Shown: positions 37,601 through 50,410, counted from the stretch's first letter. The stretch: 64,000 bases of DNA from Gremmenia infestans (GCA_032629725.1 JAFEVB010000004.1:1302001-1366000), one strand, 5' to 3'. The notes: generated from the letters alone by a model not told the origin. Program-made: numbers and translations.

Positions 37601-39350
37601 ACTTATCTAGAAAAACTGCTATATCTATAAATAGCTAATAGTATAATAGAAAAATAGAATATTAATATTATATTTATATTTAAAGTTAAAAGTAAAAAAT
37701 ATCTAATAGTTACTAAAGATAATCTTTCTAGATAGCCTAAAGCTTAAATATTAGCTAGTAAATATACTTATTATATAGTAGAATTTCTATAAAAAGATAT
37801 AATTTATAGATATAGCTTATTCTACTATTTATAAGTAGATAGAGAAAAAGAATTCAAAAAAGAGATTATCTAACTTCTAAATAAAATAAGTATTAACTAA
37901 ATTATTATTAGCACTTATAATATATAAGCTACTAGAAAAATTAAGTAGAGTTATATAATCTTAAAAAACTTTCTATTAAAAATAAAGAAACTATAGATAG
38001 ATAACTTTTCTATAGTACTATTTATAGAAAAAATAACTATTTATAAACCTATAAGCTTAATACCTTTTTATATATTATATAGATAGAAAGTAATACTATC
38101 TATAGAAGTAATAGCAACTATATAGTAATATCTTTTTATAAAAGAAAAAATTATAAACTAAAATAATCTTATTATAATTAGAGTAAAATAATTTTAGATA
38201 TAAAATAAAGATATTTAGAAAATATATTTATAGAAAGCATAAAAGTATTAAAAAAGAAAAAAAGCCTAGAATACTAAGTATATATTATAGATAAAACTAT
38301 TTAAGATAGATAATATTATATTATAATAGAATTTAATTTATAAAATAAATATATTAAACGCTATAAAACTAAACTTTTAGTAGCTAGAACTATATAAAAT
38401 TAAAATAGCTAATACTAATAAAGATTACTTTCTATTAAAAAAATTAAAGATTAATAAAATTTAGCTAAAAGAAATAGTATCTACTAATAAGCTAAAACTA
38501 TACTATTAGTAAAATAGATAGTTCTACTTAAAAATAAAAGAAGCTATAATAATATCTATATTATCTAATAATATCTTAGAAAAAGTTAAAAAATAGTATA
38601 AGTTAAGAAAGTAAAATGCTATTATAAAGATACTAAAAGCAATAAGCAGTTCTATTATAAATAGTATTAAGATATTTAAATAAGATTATATTTAATAATA
38701 GTAATATAAGAGCCTATAGCTACTTCTAAGTCTACTAAAGCAATAAGCTTAAAAGCAAGCTAAAACCTTATTTTAGAGAAAAAATAAAATAGTATAATAG
38801 TAAAAAAAATTATAAAAAGTTATATAAATTACTAAAATGCTATAAAGCTTAGATATTCTAATATAAAGCTAGAAGTGTCTTAGCTTCTACTAATAAAGAC
38901 TATTATAATACTATATTTATATATCTACTTTTTAAAATAGATATTAGCACCTTTAGCAAATACCTAGAAAAAGGTAAAATACTAATAAAACTCTCTACTA
39001 AAAAGAAAGTATAAGCTAATTGCTATAGATTAAATATAGTTTACTAAAAGCTTTAACTATATTTTCTATAAAGTACTAAAGCTAGGCACTTTTAGCTTAA
39101 TTAAAAGCTATTATAATAATAGCTTAAATAGGGTTTCTTAGTTATAATATTTTTTCTCTACTTAAATATATTATTAAAGCTAGAGATTTCTATAATCTAA
39201 GAAATAGTTTTTAGTAAAGGTAAAATTTTAGTAGATAAGCTAGTAAGAGAGGTCTATCTAAGCTTAGAATTAAGCAAATAATACTATATTATAAGTAATA
39301 AATAAATATTTAATAAATTACTAATCTTAAATATAATAGCTATAGTTAAG
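31698..39350 (+). mobile_element. E3: older Gypsy-type element, heavily RIP-mutated (central part)
   Basis: This segment lies between E1 and E2 and is much more mutated than either. Decoding through RIP stops gives an aspartic protease trace (34141-34400), RT (35690-36480), RNase H and integrase in that order on the plus strand, so it is Ty3/Gypsy. It differs from the E1/E2 family in its RT (TYFRIWIKDY-type tail) and integrase text. E2 inserted at its right end (target duplication TTAAG). Its own LTRs were not found. Confidence 0.75.
34141..38300 (+). pseudogene. E3 pol remnant: protease, RT, RNase H, integrase
   Basis: The protease trace LDS...VNIISS is at about 34150. The RT shows QFLVAKKQLDIYKLINLVIK, then a LVDIFSGYNN box and a FIDNINIK catalytic box (FIDDINIK before RIP), followed by IGICTYFRIWIKDY near 36390. 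The integrase has a zinc-binding HVKTCIQCQ trace, a NIDIVF first catalytic Asp box, a VDRGKEFK second box and a GKIERGH third box near 37440-38000. Stops are throughout. Confidence 0.7.
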
Positions 39351-39819
39351 TATAACGATCGCCTAGCCTACATAGTGCTAAGGTAAGTCTTATAACTTAA
39401 GTAGGTCCCTGGACCTAGATTATCGTTAGGTTAATATTAGTATCTATTAATAGATTACTAGTTGCTATACTTAGAAGTATAGCTTATTATAAAGTATAAA
39501 GTAATAAGCGTATATTAGGAAATACTATTTAAGTTAAGTATAAAGCTTCTATCTAATAGGTAACGACCTAGTCTTATATAGAACCTTCATATCCTGGATT
39601 ATATAGATCATTCTAATCCTACCGATCCCTGGATTATATAGATTATTGCAATCTAAATAATCTATCTATATAATATATTACGTGGCCGGCTGACTAATAT
39701 GCGTGGTTATTATACTAGCTACTATAAAGGAACCTTCTTTTCTCCTAGGGGTTCTCCTATACCTAGCGAACTAGATATTAAGCCTAAGGTCCCCTAGTTA
39801 CATATTGCTTTTATAATAC
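39351..39819 (-). repeat. 3' LTR of E2
   Basis: It pairs with 45417-45882. The U3 part contains a duplicated stretch of about 40 bp (TGGATTATATAGAT at about 39594 and 39632) not found in the LTRs of E1. The R/U5 part matches E1 closely. Confidence 0.9.
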
Positions 39820-40004
39820 TATTCCCCTCCTGGTTAGCGTTGTTCTAACGCTTAAGTATAATAATAGGAAATATTTTATAACGCCTACGGCTCTCTTCTT
39901 ATTTTATTATACCTATTAGTTCCGCTAAATATAAGTAATATATTACTCTCTTTTAAAACTATTTAGTTGTATAGTATTCTAAATATGCCTTATTTTAACT
40001 ATAC

Positions 40005-40490
40005 TTATTATTATCGCCGATGCGTGGTTCTAAATAGCAAGTCGCAGCAGTGTAGAGAGTGCGTCTAACATGGAGCAAAATGTAATACTCTCTAAGTGTT
40101 AGTTAATAATCTCTAGGATCTCCGTCTAAGGAAGAGCGCCTAAAGTTTAAAAGAGATACGGCTTTTAAGGCAGCTATAGCCGGTCTAGTCCAAGTCTGCG
40201 AACTTGAATATTATTAATAGGAGCTTTATAAATAGGGTATAGAGATAGTCTATTGCAGGGCTAAAGTCTCTTAATAAGTTAGATGCCTTAGAGAGAAAGG
40301 AAAAGATTAAGAGGGAAAAGAATAAACGGCGCAAGTAAAAGGCCCCGCCTGCTTCTCCTACCGTATCTCCTACTAGTAGCTCTTCTCCTAGTCCTAACCT
40401 TTTTAATAATCCTGCTTTTATTACGTCCCTAGCTGCGTATAATCCTTCTAACCCCTTTTAGGTAGGCTAGGGTATTAGTTTTAATACTTT
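40005..40490 (+). pseudogene. Antisense Cys-cluster/coiled-coil frame in E2
   Basis: On the plus strand, antisense to the gag-pol of E2, a frame starts with the Cys/His cluster RRCVVLNSKSQQCREC followed by HGAKCN. It continues through Leu-rich text to LERKEKIKREKNKRRK, then a Ser/Pro-rich tail (PASPTVSPTSSSSPSPNLF, then FITSLAAYNPSNPF). Internal stops are TAA/TAG that RIP can make from CAA/CAG/TGG, plus at least one apparent frameshift near 40255. I recall similar Cys-cluster plus coiled-coil hypothetical proteins in fungal genomes; no function is known to me. Confidence 0.65.
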
Positions 40491-43400
40491 ATAAATATCT
40501 TAAGGTTCCTAAGTGTTACTAAGGTTTCCTAAGTGTTTTTAAGTATAGATAGTCTATCTATTTAACTAGGTACTTAGTATAGCCTCTAATCTATTTATAG
40601 TCTAGTATTACTTCGATCTTATACTTAGCGTTAGAGTTAACTAGTTGGATTTCCGTGACGGGCGCGGGTAGCGCCCCTAGTAGTACTAGTTTAAGAAGAG
40701 ATATATAGAATACTAGATATATATTTATTATTCTAGGTAGTGCTAATTTATAGTTAACTAGTCCTACAACTCGCTTGATTTTAAACGGCCCTAGCTTCTT
40801 ATAATCTAGTTTTATGCTTAGTTGTTTTATTTTGATATTTCTTTATATTAGGTAGACCTTATCTCTCTCTTTAAGTATAGGTTCCACACTACGTTTTCCG
40901 TTATAGTATAATGCTGCTCTCTTTATAAAAAATGCTAGGTTGCTAGCTAGTTCCTTCTAAAGTGCTTTAAGGTCTTCTACCTATATAGTCGCGGATTAGT
41001 TATCTACTTCTAAGGTTATTATAGAGCGGTAGGTCTTAGGGTTATAACTATAATTCGCGTATGCCGGTGAGATCTTTATATTTTCCGCAGCTAATATATT
41101 ATATACAAACTAGACAAGTGGTAGAAGTCCTACCTAGTTATTCTGCTTATAGTTTATATAATATTAGATATATATTTCTATTATCTGATTTATCTGTTTA
41201 GTTTATCTATTAGTTTGCGGGTGAAAACTTATTAATAGCTTCCTTTTAATACCTAGTAAAGCTATAAATGCCGTCTAGAATTTTAAAGTAAAGAGCTAAT
41301 CTCTATCTAATATAATTTCTTCTAGTGCGCTATAGTTTACTACTACTACTTAGAGAAATGCCTAGGCTAAGTCTTTAGCCGTGCTTAACTCCTTATAGGG
41401 TATTATATAGGTGTATTTTATTAACCTATCTATAATAACTAGGATAGAATTATATTCTACCCCTATTATTAGATCCTTAGATAGTAGTAGTTTAACTATA
41501 AAGTCCTATATAATAGATGTCTAAGGAGTCTTTAGTATATCGGGTGATTATATTATATTATATAGGGTGTATTATAATGCCTTATTCCGTATATAAGTAT
41601 TATACTTGCTAATAACCTCCTTAACTATTATTTGCATACTTAGGAAATAGTATCTCTATAAGAGCCTTTCCTAGGTTCTAGTGTTTCCCTAATATCTATA
41701 AGCTAGTAGCTTATATTATTCCTTAACGAATTCTTTTTAGATACTCTTAGGGATATATATCTTATTCTTATATAGTAGAAGCCTCTTTATATTCTTCTAG
41801 AAGTATTATAAGATGCCTTCTGCTACTATATCCCCTTTATATACCGATCTGATTTTATCTATAAATAGGTTACTATTAATATAGGTTACAGCTGCGATTT
41901 ATTATTTATTTAGGATAAGGTTATCGCCGTCTTCCTAGAAGATTATAATGCTCTTTATTTCCTCTTTTACCTTATATCCTAGCTTCCAACTTAGTATATT
42001 AGCGCGTGCGTTCTCTATCCTCTTTATATATTTAATTTATAAGTTATAGGTAGTAAGTGTCTCTACCTATCTTATCTATCGCCTATTTAAGTCTTTAGTT
42101 ATAGTAAAGCCGATAAGATTCTTATAATTAGTAAGAATTATTACTAGGAAGTTAGCCTCTAAAGGTAAACCCTCTATTCCTATAATGCTTTAACTATTAC
42201 TAGGAGTTTCTTATTATATATATTATAGTTAAGTTCTATAGATATTATTTTTCTAGAGTAGTATGCTACTGGATGCTAGCTGCTATCCTTATATTTCTAT
42301 ATAAGCACTCCCTCTATTGCCCTATCTAATACGTCCGTCTCTACTATTAACTCAAGTTCTAGCTAGAAGTTCTAGCGGATAGGTTCCTCTATAAAGGCCT
42401 GCTTTAGCTCTTAGAATGCCTTTTCCGCTTTATCTATCTATTTAAACTCTTCTTCTTTTTTATTAGGTCTATAAGTAGTAGAGCTTTCTTTAAATATAAC
42501 TTAATAAACTTCTAGTAGAAGTTTGCAAATCCTAGGAAAGATTACACCTATTTAACTATAGTTAGCGTCTCCTAGGTAATAATTGCTTAGACCTTTTTAG
42601 GGTCTAGGCCGATTTTCCCTAGCGTAATTATATAGCCTAGAAAGGTAATTTCTTTTATATAGAAGTTGCACTTAGATAGCTTTAGGCGGAATCCCTTTAC
42701 TATAAGTGCTTTTAAGACCTATATTATATATCCTATATGCTATTTCTTATTATCTGAATATACTAGTATATTATTAAGGTAATATATATAGAACCTATCT
42801 AAGAAAGTTCTTAATGCGTTATAGTTAACTTCTTAATAGATTGCTAGGGCGTTGGTTAGCCTAAATGGTATAATCTAGTACTTATAGTAACTAAATCTGG
42901 TTTAAAATGCTATTTTCTATTCCTTGCCTTTATAATACGGATTAGGTGATATGTATCTCTTATATCTAGTTATATAAAGATTACCGCCTTTCTTAGATAG
43001 TCTTATATATTATCTGTCTATAGTAGTAGGTATTAATTTTTTATAGTTATCTTATTTAACTTTTAGTAGTTAATATAAAATCGATCCGGTCTATCTTTCT
43101 TCTTTATAAATAGCGTTAGCGCTCCTAATAGGGAGTGCAACTCCCTTATCTATCCCTTAGATAACGCCTTATTAATATACTCTCTTTATAGTCTTATCTC
43201 TTCTTTGCTATACTAGCGAAGTGGTTCCTAAGAAGGTTTATATCCTTTCTTAAGCGGTATCTTATAGTCCTATAGTTAATATTTAGGTAAGGCCTTCTTA
43301 CTTATAGGTTATTAAATATCTATTTAAACTTCTTATACTATACTAGTATCTCTTTTTCGACTTTCTTATTATCTAGTAGAGGGCCTCGGGTTGCGTGCCC

Positions 43401-45400
43401 TAGCGCGTTATAGGAGGTAGCGCTAACCTCTCTATAGCTATATAGTTATTTTAATATATAGCTATATTAGGTAAACTTTATCTTATAAGTTTCCTAGTCG
43501 ATTTCTGGATTGTATTATCTAATCTAAGAAATACTAAAAATGGCCTGATTATCTCTAATACGGATTATATCCAGGCTGATTTCCTCTTAGTAACCTCTAA
43601 TAGTTACCTGTATAGGTATAGTCTTATGCTTAACTATCTCTCTATTTATTTTAATTGCTGTCCTATTAATAATAGTAAGTAGGTAGGGTTCCTTCTTCTC
43701 TTATATTAGTATATTAAGCCTCTTTATAGCTTCTAGCGAGATAAAGTTCTCTTGCGCACTAGAGTTAAGTATAACCCGTAGCTCCTTTCCTCTAGTGTGG
43801 GCGTTTAGCGTTATATAGTTTTAGCTCTCTATAGCTGCCACTTGCTTTCCTAGTTGTCTTTCTTCTAGGACCTTATATCCTGTAAATTGGTTTTCCTATA
43901 GTTAGTAACTGCTTTCCTATCTTATTAGTTGGTATAAGGGTGTTTAGCGCAAATATGCTTTATGCTTTATTACTAATATATTGCTAGGCGAAAATTATTA
44001 GGTTTGTAGGAAATAGAGGAAAAGTTGTTTTCCTTTAAATGCGTTTGCCTAACCCTTTACTAGTGATTTCCTAGACGTCTCCTAGCTCTATAATTAAGCT
44101 TAGCCTTAGTATCTTCTTTCTAGGGATGCCTTTAATAATCCTAGGCCGCTAAGATGCCTTAAAGATAACTTGTTATATATCTTAGTATATAACTATATAG
44201 TATATGCCTTCTTCTAGTTTCTCTATTCCTAGCTGGAAGTCCCCTTTAAAGGCTGGTTTATCCCTCTCTTTAGGTTCCTACTAGTTTCCTATAAAAAGCT
44301 TATTACTAGCTATAATCTATTCTTTATCTATATTAGGTAGCTAGTCCGTAGGATTCTAAGATAAGCTTGCTTTCTCTTTTATATTTATTTCCTAGCTTTT
44401 ATACTTAGGTGGTTGCATGCTATACTTCTATCCCTTAGAGTTTGGTCGTAATACTATACCTAAGGTTTATATAGCCGCGCTTATGTTTTATTTCTTTTAG
44501 GGTCTTTTCCTCTTCTTCTGCCTATAAGAGGATGCTAGGTGTCTGGGCAATCCATACTTAAAATAGAGCCCTTTTTAATATCGCTTATCCTATTTCTCTT
44601 TAGAGAGTGGGTTCGGCTTCTAGTAAGCGGCGTTAATTTCTATTAGATCCCCCTAGTCTTTCCTTCCTATTAATCCTATCTTTTCTAACCGTTTACTAAA
44701 GTTATAGGTCCTTTTCTATTTAAGGGACCTCTTAAAGAATCGGTTATTAATCTTAACCGCTTTCTTAATTATTTTAGTAAGACTATTTAGTCGGTTTATT
44801 CTAGTTAGCTTATTCTTAATAAAGTCCTTTAGTTCTGCATAGTACTAGCTGGTTAGGGCGCGGTTACTCTATTCTGCTATGTCTAAATACTACTAGAACC
44901 TAGCTATATACTCGGAGGCTAACTTGTTCTGCTTTAGTTATTATAGCTCCTATTCGGCTATACTTTACTATTTAAGGTCGCTAAAGACTTATTAGATGTT
45001 TTTCTTAAATGCCTTATAGCTTATAAATATAGTCTAAGTTAAGGTCCTTGCTCTGGTTATAACTTGCCCCTAACTGGTTTTGTTTGCTATAAAGTTATTA
45101 ATATAGGTCTTGACCTAGTTAAAGGCTACGCCCTAAAAGTAACTAATTATATAGATAACCTTTACTATCTTAGTTCTAAATAAGTATTAGTTAAATAGGA
45201 TATATATATCTATTAAAGTTAGGAAGTTATCTAACTTGCCCCTATCCCTATAGAACGTATTAGGTGTCTTAATAATTGCAGTTTGTTTCTATACCGCAAG
45301 AGTTTAAGCTAGCGCTAGCGTAGAAGCTGGAGTTAGTATTAGGGTTAGGGTGTTCTTCCCTTTAGTAGATCCGGTGGATGATATTATTCCGTCGATAAAG
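40490..45400 (-). pseudogene. E2 gag-pol remnant
   Basis: It is collinear in reverse with the gag-pol of E1: chromodomain trace, integrase, RNase H, RT, protease, knuckle and gag from left to right. For example, the complement of 43145-43170 matches 27870-27895 of E1. Stops are present in all frames. Confidence 0.8.
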
Positions 45401-45416
45401 AGACTAGTGCTTAAAG

Positions 45417-45882
45417 TGTAACGATTGCCTAGCCTATATAGTGCTAGGGTAAGTCTTATAACTTAAGTAGGTCCCTGGACCTAGATTGTTATTAGGTTAA
45501 TATTAGTATCTATTAATAGATTACTAGTTGCTATACTTAAGAGTATAGCTCGTTATAAAGTATAAAGTAATAAGCGTATATTAGGAAATACTATTTAAGT
45601 TAAGTATAAAGCTTCTATCTAATAGGTAACAACCTAGTCTTATATAGAACCTTTATATCCTAGATTATATAAATTATTCTAATTCTACCGATCCCGGATT
45701 ATATAGATTATTGCGATCCAAATAATCCATCCATGTGACGCGTTACGTGGCCGGCTGACTAATATGCATGGTTATTATACTAGCTACTATAAAGGAACCT
45801 TCTTTCTCCTAGAGGTTCTCCTATGCCTAGCGAACTAGATATTGAGCCTAAGGTCCCCTAGTTACATGTTGCCTTCGTAATA
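45417..45882 (-). repeat. 5' LTR of E2
   Basis: It keeps the unmutated terminal dinucleotide CA (complement of TG at 45417), confirming that the LTRs of this family end TG...CA. Confidence 0.9.
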
Positions 45883-48800
45883 TTAAGCTCTAATTAAAAT
45901 AATAATATTACTAATTAATAGATAAGAAAGCTTCTAAAAGATAAAGCTATTAATATAGAGTTTTTATAATTAGCACCTTTTTCTATAACTAAGCTAAGCT
46001 AATAAAATAAGCTAATAAAAGATATCTAATCTTAATATAATTATAGTTATTAATTCTAAAGGAAAAAAATAACTTATTTAGACTTATTATTAATTAGAAA
46101 AGTTATAGATATATTTAGTAATCTGCTAGTAACTATATAATAAAATTATATCTCTACTATCTTTAGTAATATAGGTCTATAGCGCCTTTAGAAACTAAAG
46201 CATAGTTAAAGATAGTACTATTATAATATAGTAATATAGCTTCTAAAGCAAATAGAGCCTTTAAATACCTATAAGCAAATATAACTATAAAGCTAATAAG
46301 TAATATAAAAAGTAAAGCTAAATATAATATAATATAAATAGATAGCTATTTATAAAAGCAAAAGATAAAAAAGAAGATTTTATAAGTATATAGGTTTTAT
46401 ATTATATAGAAAAAGCCTTAAAGAAAGTTAGTAAAAATACTATTAAGAATAAACTATAAAGATTCTATTAGAGACTATAGAGATTATTAAAACCTAGATC
46501 TTTTCTTTTAAAGTAGGCTAATAGATACTATTTTATCTTTTTTTTAAAAATAAGAAAAAAAAAGAACTTTTTTATAAAATAAAAATACTAATTTATATAA
46601 AGTTAGTAAAAAGTAATAGTAATAGTATAGCTTAAGAATATTTATACTTTTCTATAATAAATTAAGCTATTATAATATATCTAATTTTTCTAATACTTTT
46701 TAAATAACTTTATAATAAAAGCTAATAGTAAAATTAAAGTAGTAACTAAGAGTATAAAGCTTACTATAAAGATCTAGATAGTAGTAGCTTATAGTAGCTA
46801 GCTACTAATAGTAGAAAAGAGTATTTATCTATAGGTAGTACTTTTTTATAATAGTATTCTAAAAGCGTTTAAGTTATAACTAAGTATATTAAACTACTTT
46901 AATTAAACTAAAGTAGAGTTAATAATAAAGTAAACTATAAAAAGTAAAGAATACTTTCTAAGAATAAAGGCGCTAATATATAAAATAGTACTAAAAAAGA
47001 AAGTTAAAGTTATTACTAAAAAAGAAAAAAGAAAAACTAATTTAAGATCTTAAGTTAATAAATTATCTAAAGGCTTAATAATCTTAGAGAGACTTAGTAA
47101 CTATATTTAAGATAATATTAATAATCTTAATACTTATATACTACTACTTTATTCTAACTATTATATCTAATACTATATAAATAATAAGCTTTAATACTAT
47201 ATTAATAATAGACTTTAAAAAAAAAGAAAAGTAATTTAAAGTTAATAGATTAAAATAGGCTATTTATAGAAAAAAGCAAAAAAGTAAAGTATACTAATTT
47301 TAGTATAAAAGTTAGTATAGATTAGTATAGTAATCTTAAAAGTAATATATTAAGTAAATAGCTTATAAAATAAAATTAAAATTATTAAAACTTAAAAAAA
47401 ATTAGAAAGTTAAATATATTATAGATATATATAGCTAGGAAAAGATATTTAAATACTAGTACAAGTTTAGTACTAGAAAGTATATTAAACTTATAATATA
47501 TACTATAAAAACTATAAACCGCTAATAAAGCCGTAGCTATAGAAGTAATAAATAGAGCTAGAATAGTATAATAACTCTATTAAAAAAGAGGTTAAAAAAC
47601 TTAGCAAATTATAGATTTATATACTTTTATAATAATAGTAAAGTTGCTAAAATTATAAGAAAGTAGTAAAAGTAATAAAAAGAAAAAAGTAATAAAAGTA
47701 ATAAAAAATAAAAGCAAATAAGAAAGTTAATACTAAAATAATAAAAAGTAAAAGATGTAATATTATTAGTAGAAGAGAATTTAGCTATAAAAAGAGAACT
47801 ATTTATATTAGAATAATAGTTTAGTATTTTAACTTTTCTAGTTATATAATCTTATGTAGCTTAGTTAGTAAAGAGGTATTACTTTTTTATATATATAATA
47901 CTATTATAAATACTAAGTAATATTAACTAGAATACTAAAATTAAGTCTATTATATAGTATAGAAAAAGTAATTATATATTAATATCTATAATACTAATAC
48001 TAACTAATATTCTTATTATATATCTAGTTAATATTAGCTTTATATATACTAAAAATATATAATAGATATATTAAGCAAGTTTATACTTTTTAGATATTAT
48101 TTAATCTGCTTTATATAAATAAATGCTACTAGTTAATCTTTAATAGTAAAAGAGAAGTAAATAGCTTATAAAAATATAATATAATACTTTTTAAGTAGCT
48201 ATTAGTATTTAAGCAAAAGGATAAATCAACCTATAAGTTTATTAGCTAGTTTATATAATAAGTATATATTAAGCTTATATAGAATCTATATTAGAATATC
48301 TTTTTATTAAAGTATCTTAACTATATCTTATATAATATCTTTAGAAAGCTATATTAAATAAAAAAGATAATAAGTATAGTATTTATATATAACTAGAATA
48401 TTATATAAATACTTAATTATATTAAAAAGAAAATAAAGATTATATAAAACTTTATAATTATTATAAGATATAATATAACCTTGCTTTTAAAAATAGTTAT
48501 ACTTTATATATACTTAGTATATACGCTATATATAGAAAGCTAAGTAAGATATACTATATAGCTTCTTTTTACTTATCTTATATCTAATAAAAGTATATAT
48601 ACTTTCTTTATCTTAATAGCTATTTTAGATTAATAATATAAAATAGTTTAGATTAATATAAAAAAAAAGCTTTAATATTAGCTATACTTTATACTAGAGT
48701 TTATTGCCGCAGCTTAGACTATAGCTTATAAAAGTAACCTATCTACTATTAGTATATATTAAGTATATATAAAGTATATATTAACTTTATTTTAAGTATA

Positions 48801-50410
48801 TATTTTTATATTTTAAAGAAAATATATCTTATAGCTTTAATAGTAGTAATAGTAATTATTACTTTTCTAAATATCTATAAATATATAATAGATAGCTTTT
48901 ATCTATATATATATCTTATTTAAAATAAAAATAAAAGTGTATTTTTTATAAGTAAATTACTATAGGTTATTAATATATTCCGCGTTTATATTATTATATA
49001 TAAAGTATATATAAAGTATATCTAAATAAGTATATTTATAGTATATAATTCTAGAGTATTTATATATAATATAAAATAATAGATAACTATTATTAAAGAT
49101 ATTAAGCTTTATAACCTCTTAGTTTATTTTATAAAGTAAAAATTAAACCTAGATAATATTAATAAAGCAGATAAAAGTAGTATATACTAAATATATTTTT
49201 AATATCTACTTTTTTATAACTTAGTATACTTTCTACTTAGAGGCCTTAGATTATAATAGAAGATAAGAAAAATAGATAAAATATATAGTTTTATTAGAGC
49301 TAGTCTATAGATAGTAAGAAATATTAAGATAATTAAAAACCTAAGTAAAAGATATACTTAATTATCTATTATTACTTAAAATATAGCTATATTTTAAGAG
49401 TTAATTTTATATATATTTAGTATATACTAAGAATATACTAAGATAACTTACTTAAGTTAACTTTATAGAAATTAGAACTAGATCTCTTAAAGGCTTAATA
49501 TATAGTACTAAAAAGAAGTTTACTAAAAAGAAGTTTACTAAAGAGAAGTTTATTATAAAAAAAGATATATTACTTAAGAAAAATAAATAAATAGATATAC
49601 TAAAAGCTATATTTATATTAAAGTAGCTAATATTATATTCTATATTAAGCTAAGTATATTATTAGTATATACTTAATATATATCTAAAATATATCTATAC
49701 TTAGCTTATTTATCTATCTTTAGATATATTTATCTATATTATTAGCTATAGTAAAAAGCAAGATAATAATAATCAGATAAGTAGAAAGTTAAAAAAATTA
49801 ATTATTTCTTAGAATAATATTTATATAATAGAAAAAGAAAGCTTTAGAAAAAGATAGTAGAAAAAGAAAGTTAAAGTTTTAATTAGGTATATATAAAGCA
49901 TATACTAAGTATATATAGAGCATATTTTATATATACTATATCTTTTTTATATTATTAATATATATTATATATATAATCTATACTAGCTAAGCTTTAGTAG
50001 CTATAGTCTCTATACTAACCAAGTATTAGTAAAAGTAAAGCTATCTTATACTAGTTTAACTTTTAGCTATACTGGTTTAACTATAAGCTCTACTAGAAGT
50101 AAATTATAGGAATAAACCCTAAACTTTATAACTAGACGAATCGAAATAACTTATCTACTTTATCTTTTATTTTATAAAATATATTATAATTAAAACTAGT
50201 ATAGAGAATAATATAAAATAATATATATTAGTTATATCCGGAAGCTCGATACGGACTATAATATAGACGCTAGCAGACTATATAGCACTAATATATAAAG
50301 GATAATATTATATTACTAACTAATATATAACTAATATACTAATATATATATAAATATAGTATAATTAAGTATAATTTATTATAATATATTATAAATTATT
50401 ATAACATAGT
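45883..50410. mobile_element. Right part of the AT island: unresolved RIP-mutated repeats
   Basis: Sequence beyond E2 that begins with the TTAAG duplication, so at least its left end continues E3. Further right (48.2-50.0 kb) words like AAGTATATATT and AGTATATACT recur many times. I could not decode RT, transposase or LTRs here. Short text near 48200-48350 is faintly gag-like, but I do not rely on it. Confidence 0.5.

Larger units (their letters stand above)
39351..45882 (-). mobile_element. E2: Ty3/Gypsy chromovirus, same family as E1, opposite orientation
   Basis: The element is 6.53 kb with LTRs at 39351-39819 and 45417-45882. It is flanked by a perfect 5-bp target duplication TTAAG (39346-39350 and 45883-45887). 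The purine tract next to the 3' LTR (complement of CTATTCCCCTCC at 39820) matches that of E1. Gag-pol lies on the minus strand: RT at about 42750-43150, chromodomain at about 40500-40640 and a CCHC knuckle trace near 44540-44580. It is less mutated than E1 and E3 and keeps more CpA and GC, including an unmutated TGTA end at 45417. With E1 it makes a large inverted repeat around E3. Confidence 0.9.
23881..50410. other. AT-rich RIP-mutated heterochromatin-like island
   Basis: About 26.5 kb in which CpA and TpG are almost gone and TpA abounds on both strands, with stops in every frame, so no open frame of useful length exists. That is the mark of repeat-induced point mutation. The contents are nested Ty3/Gypsy elements: an old element (E3) interrupted by two younger chromoviruses of another family (E1 and E2). 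The island ends near 50410, where CpA-containing sequence resumes. It is probably H3K9-methylated heterochromatin by analogy with other RIP-competent fungi; this is an inference. Confidence 0.92.

Noticed and set aside
23881..50410. Centromere or telomere-proximal array
   Set aside because: No TTAGGG-type telomere repeats are seen, and the AT-richness is fully explained by RIP-mutated Gypsy elements; a centromere cannot be judged from 26 kb.
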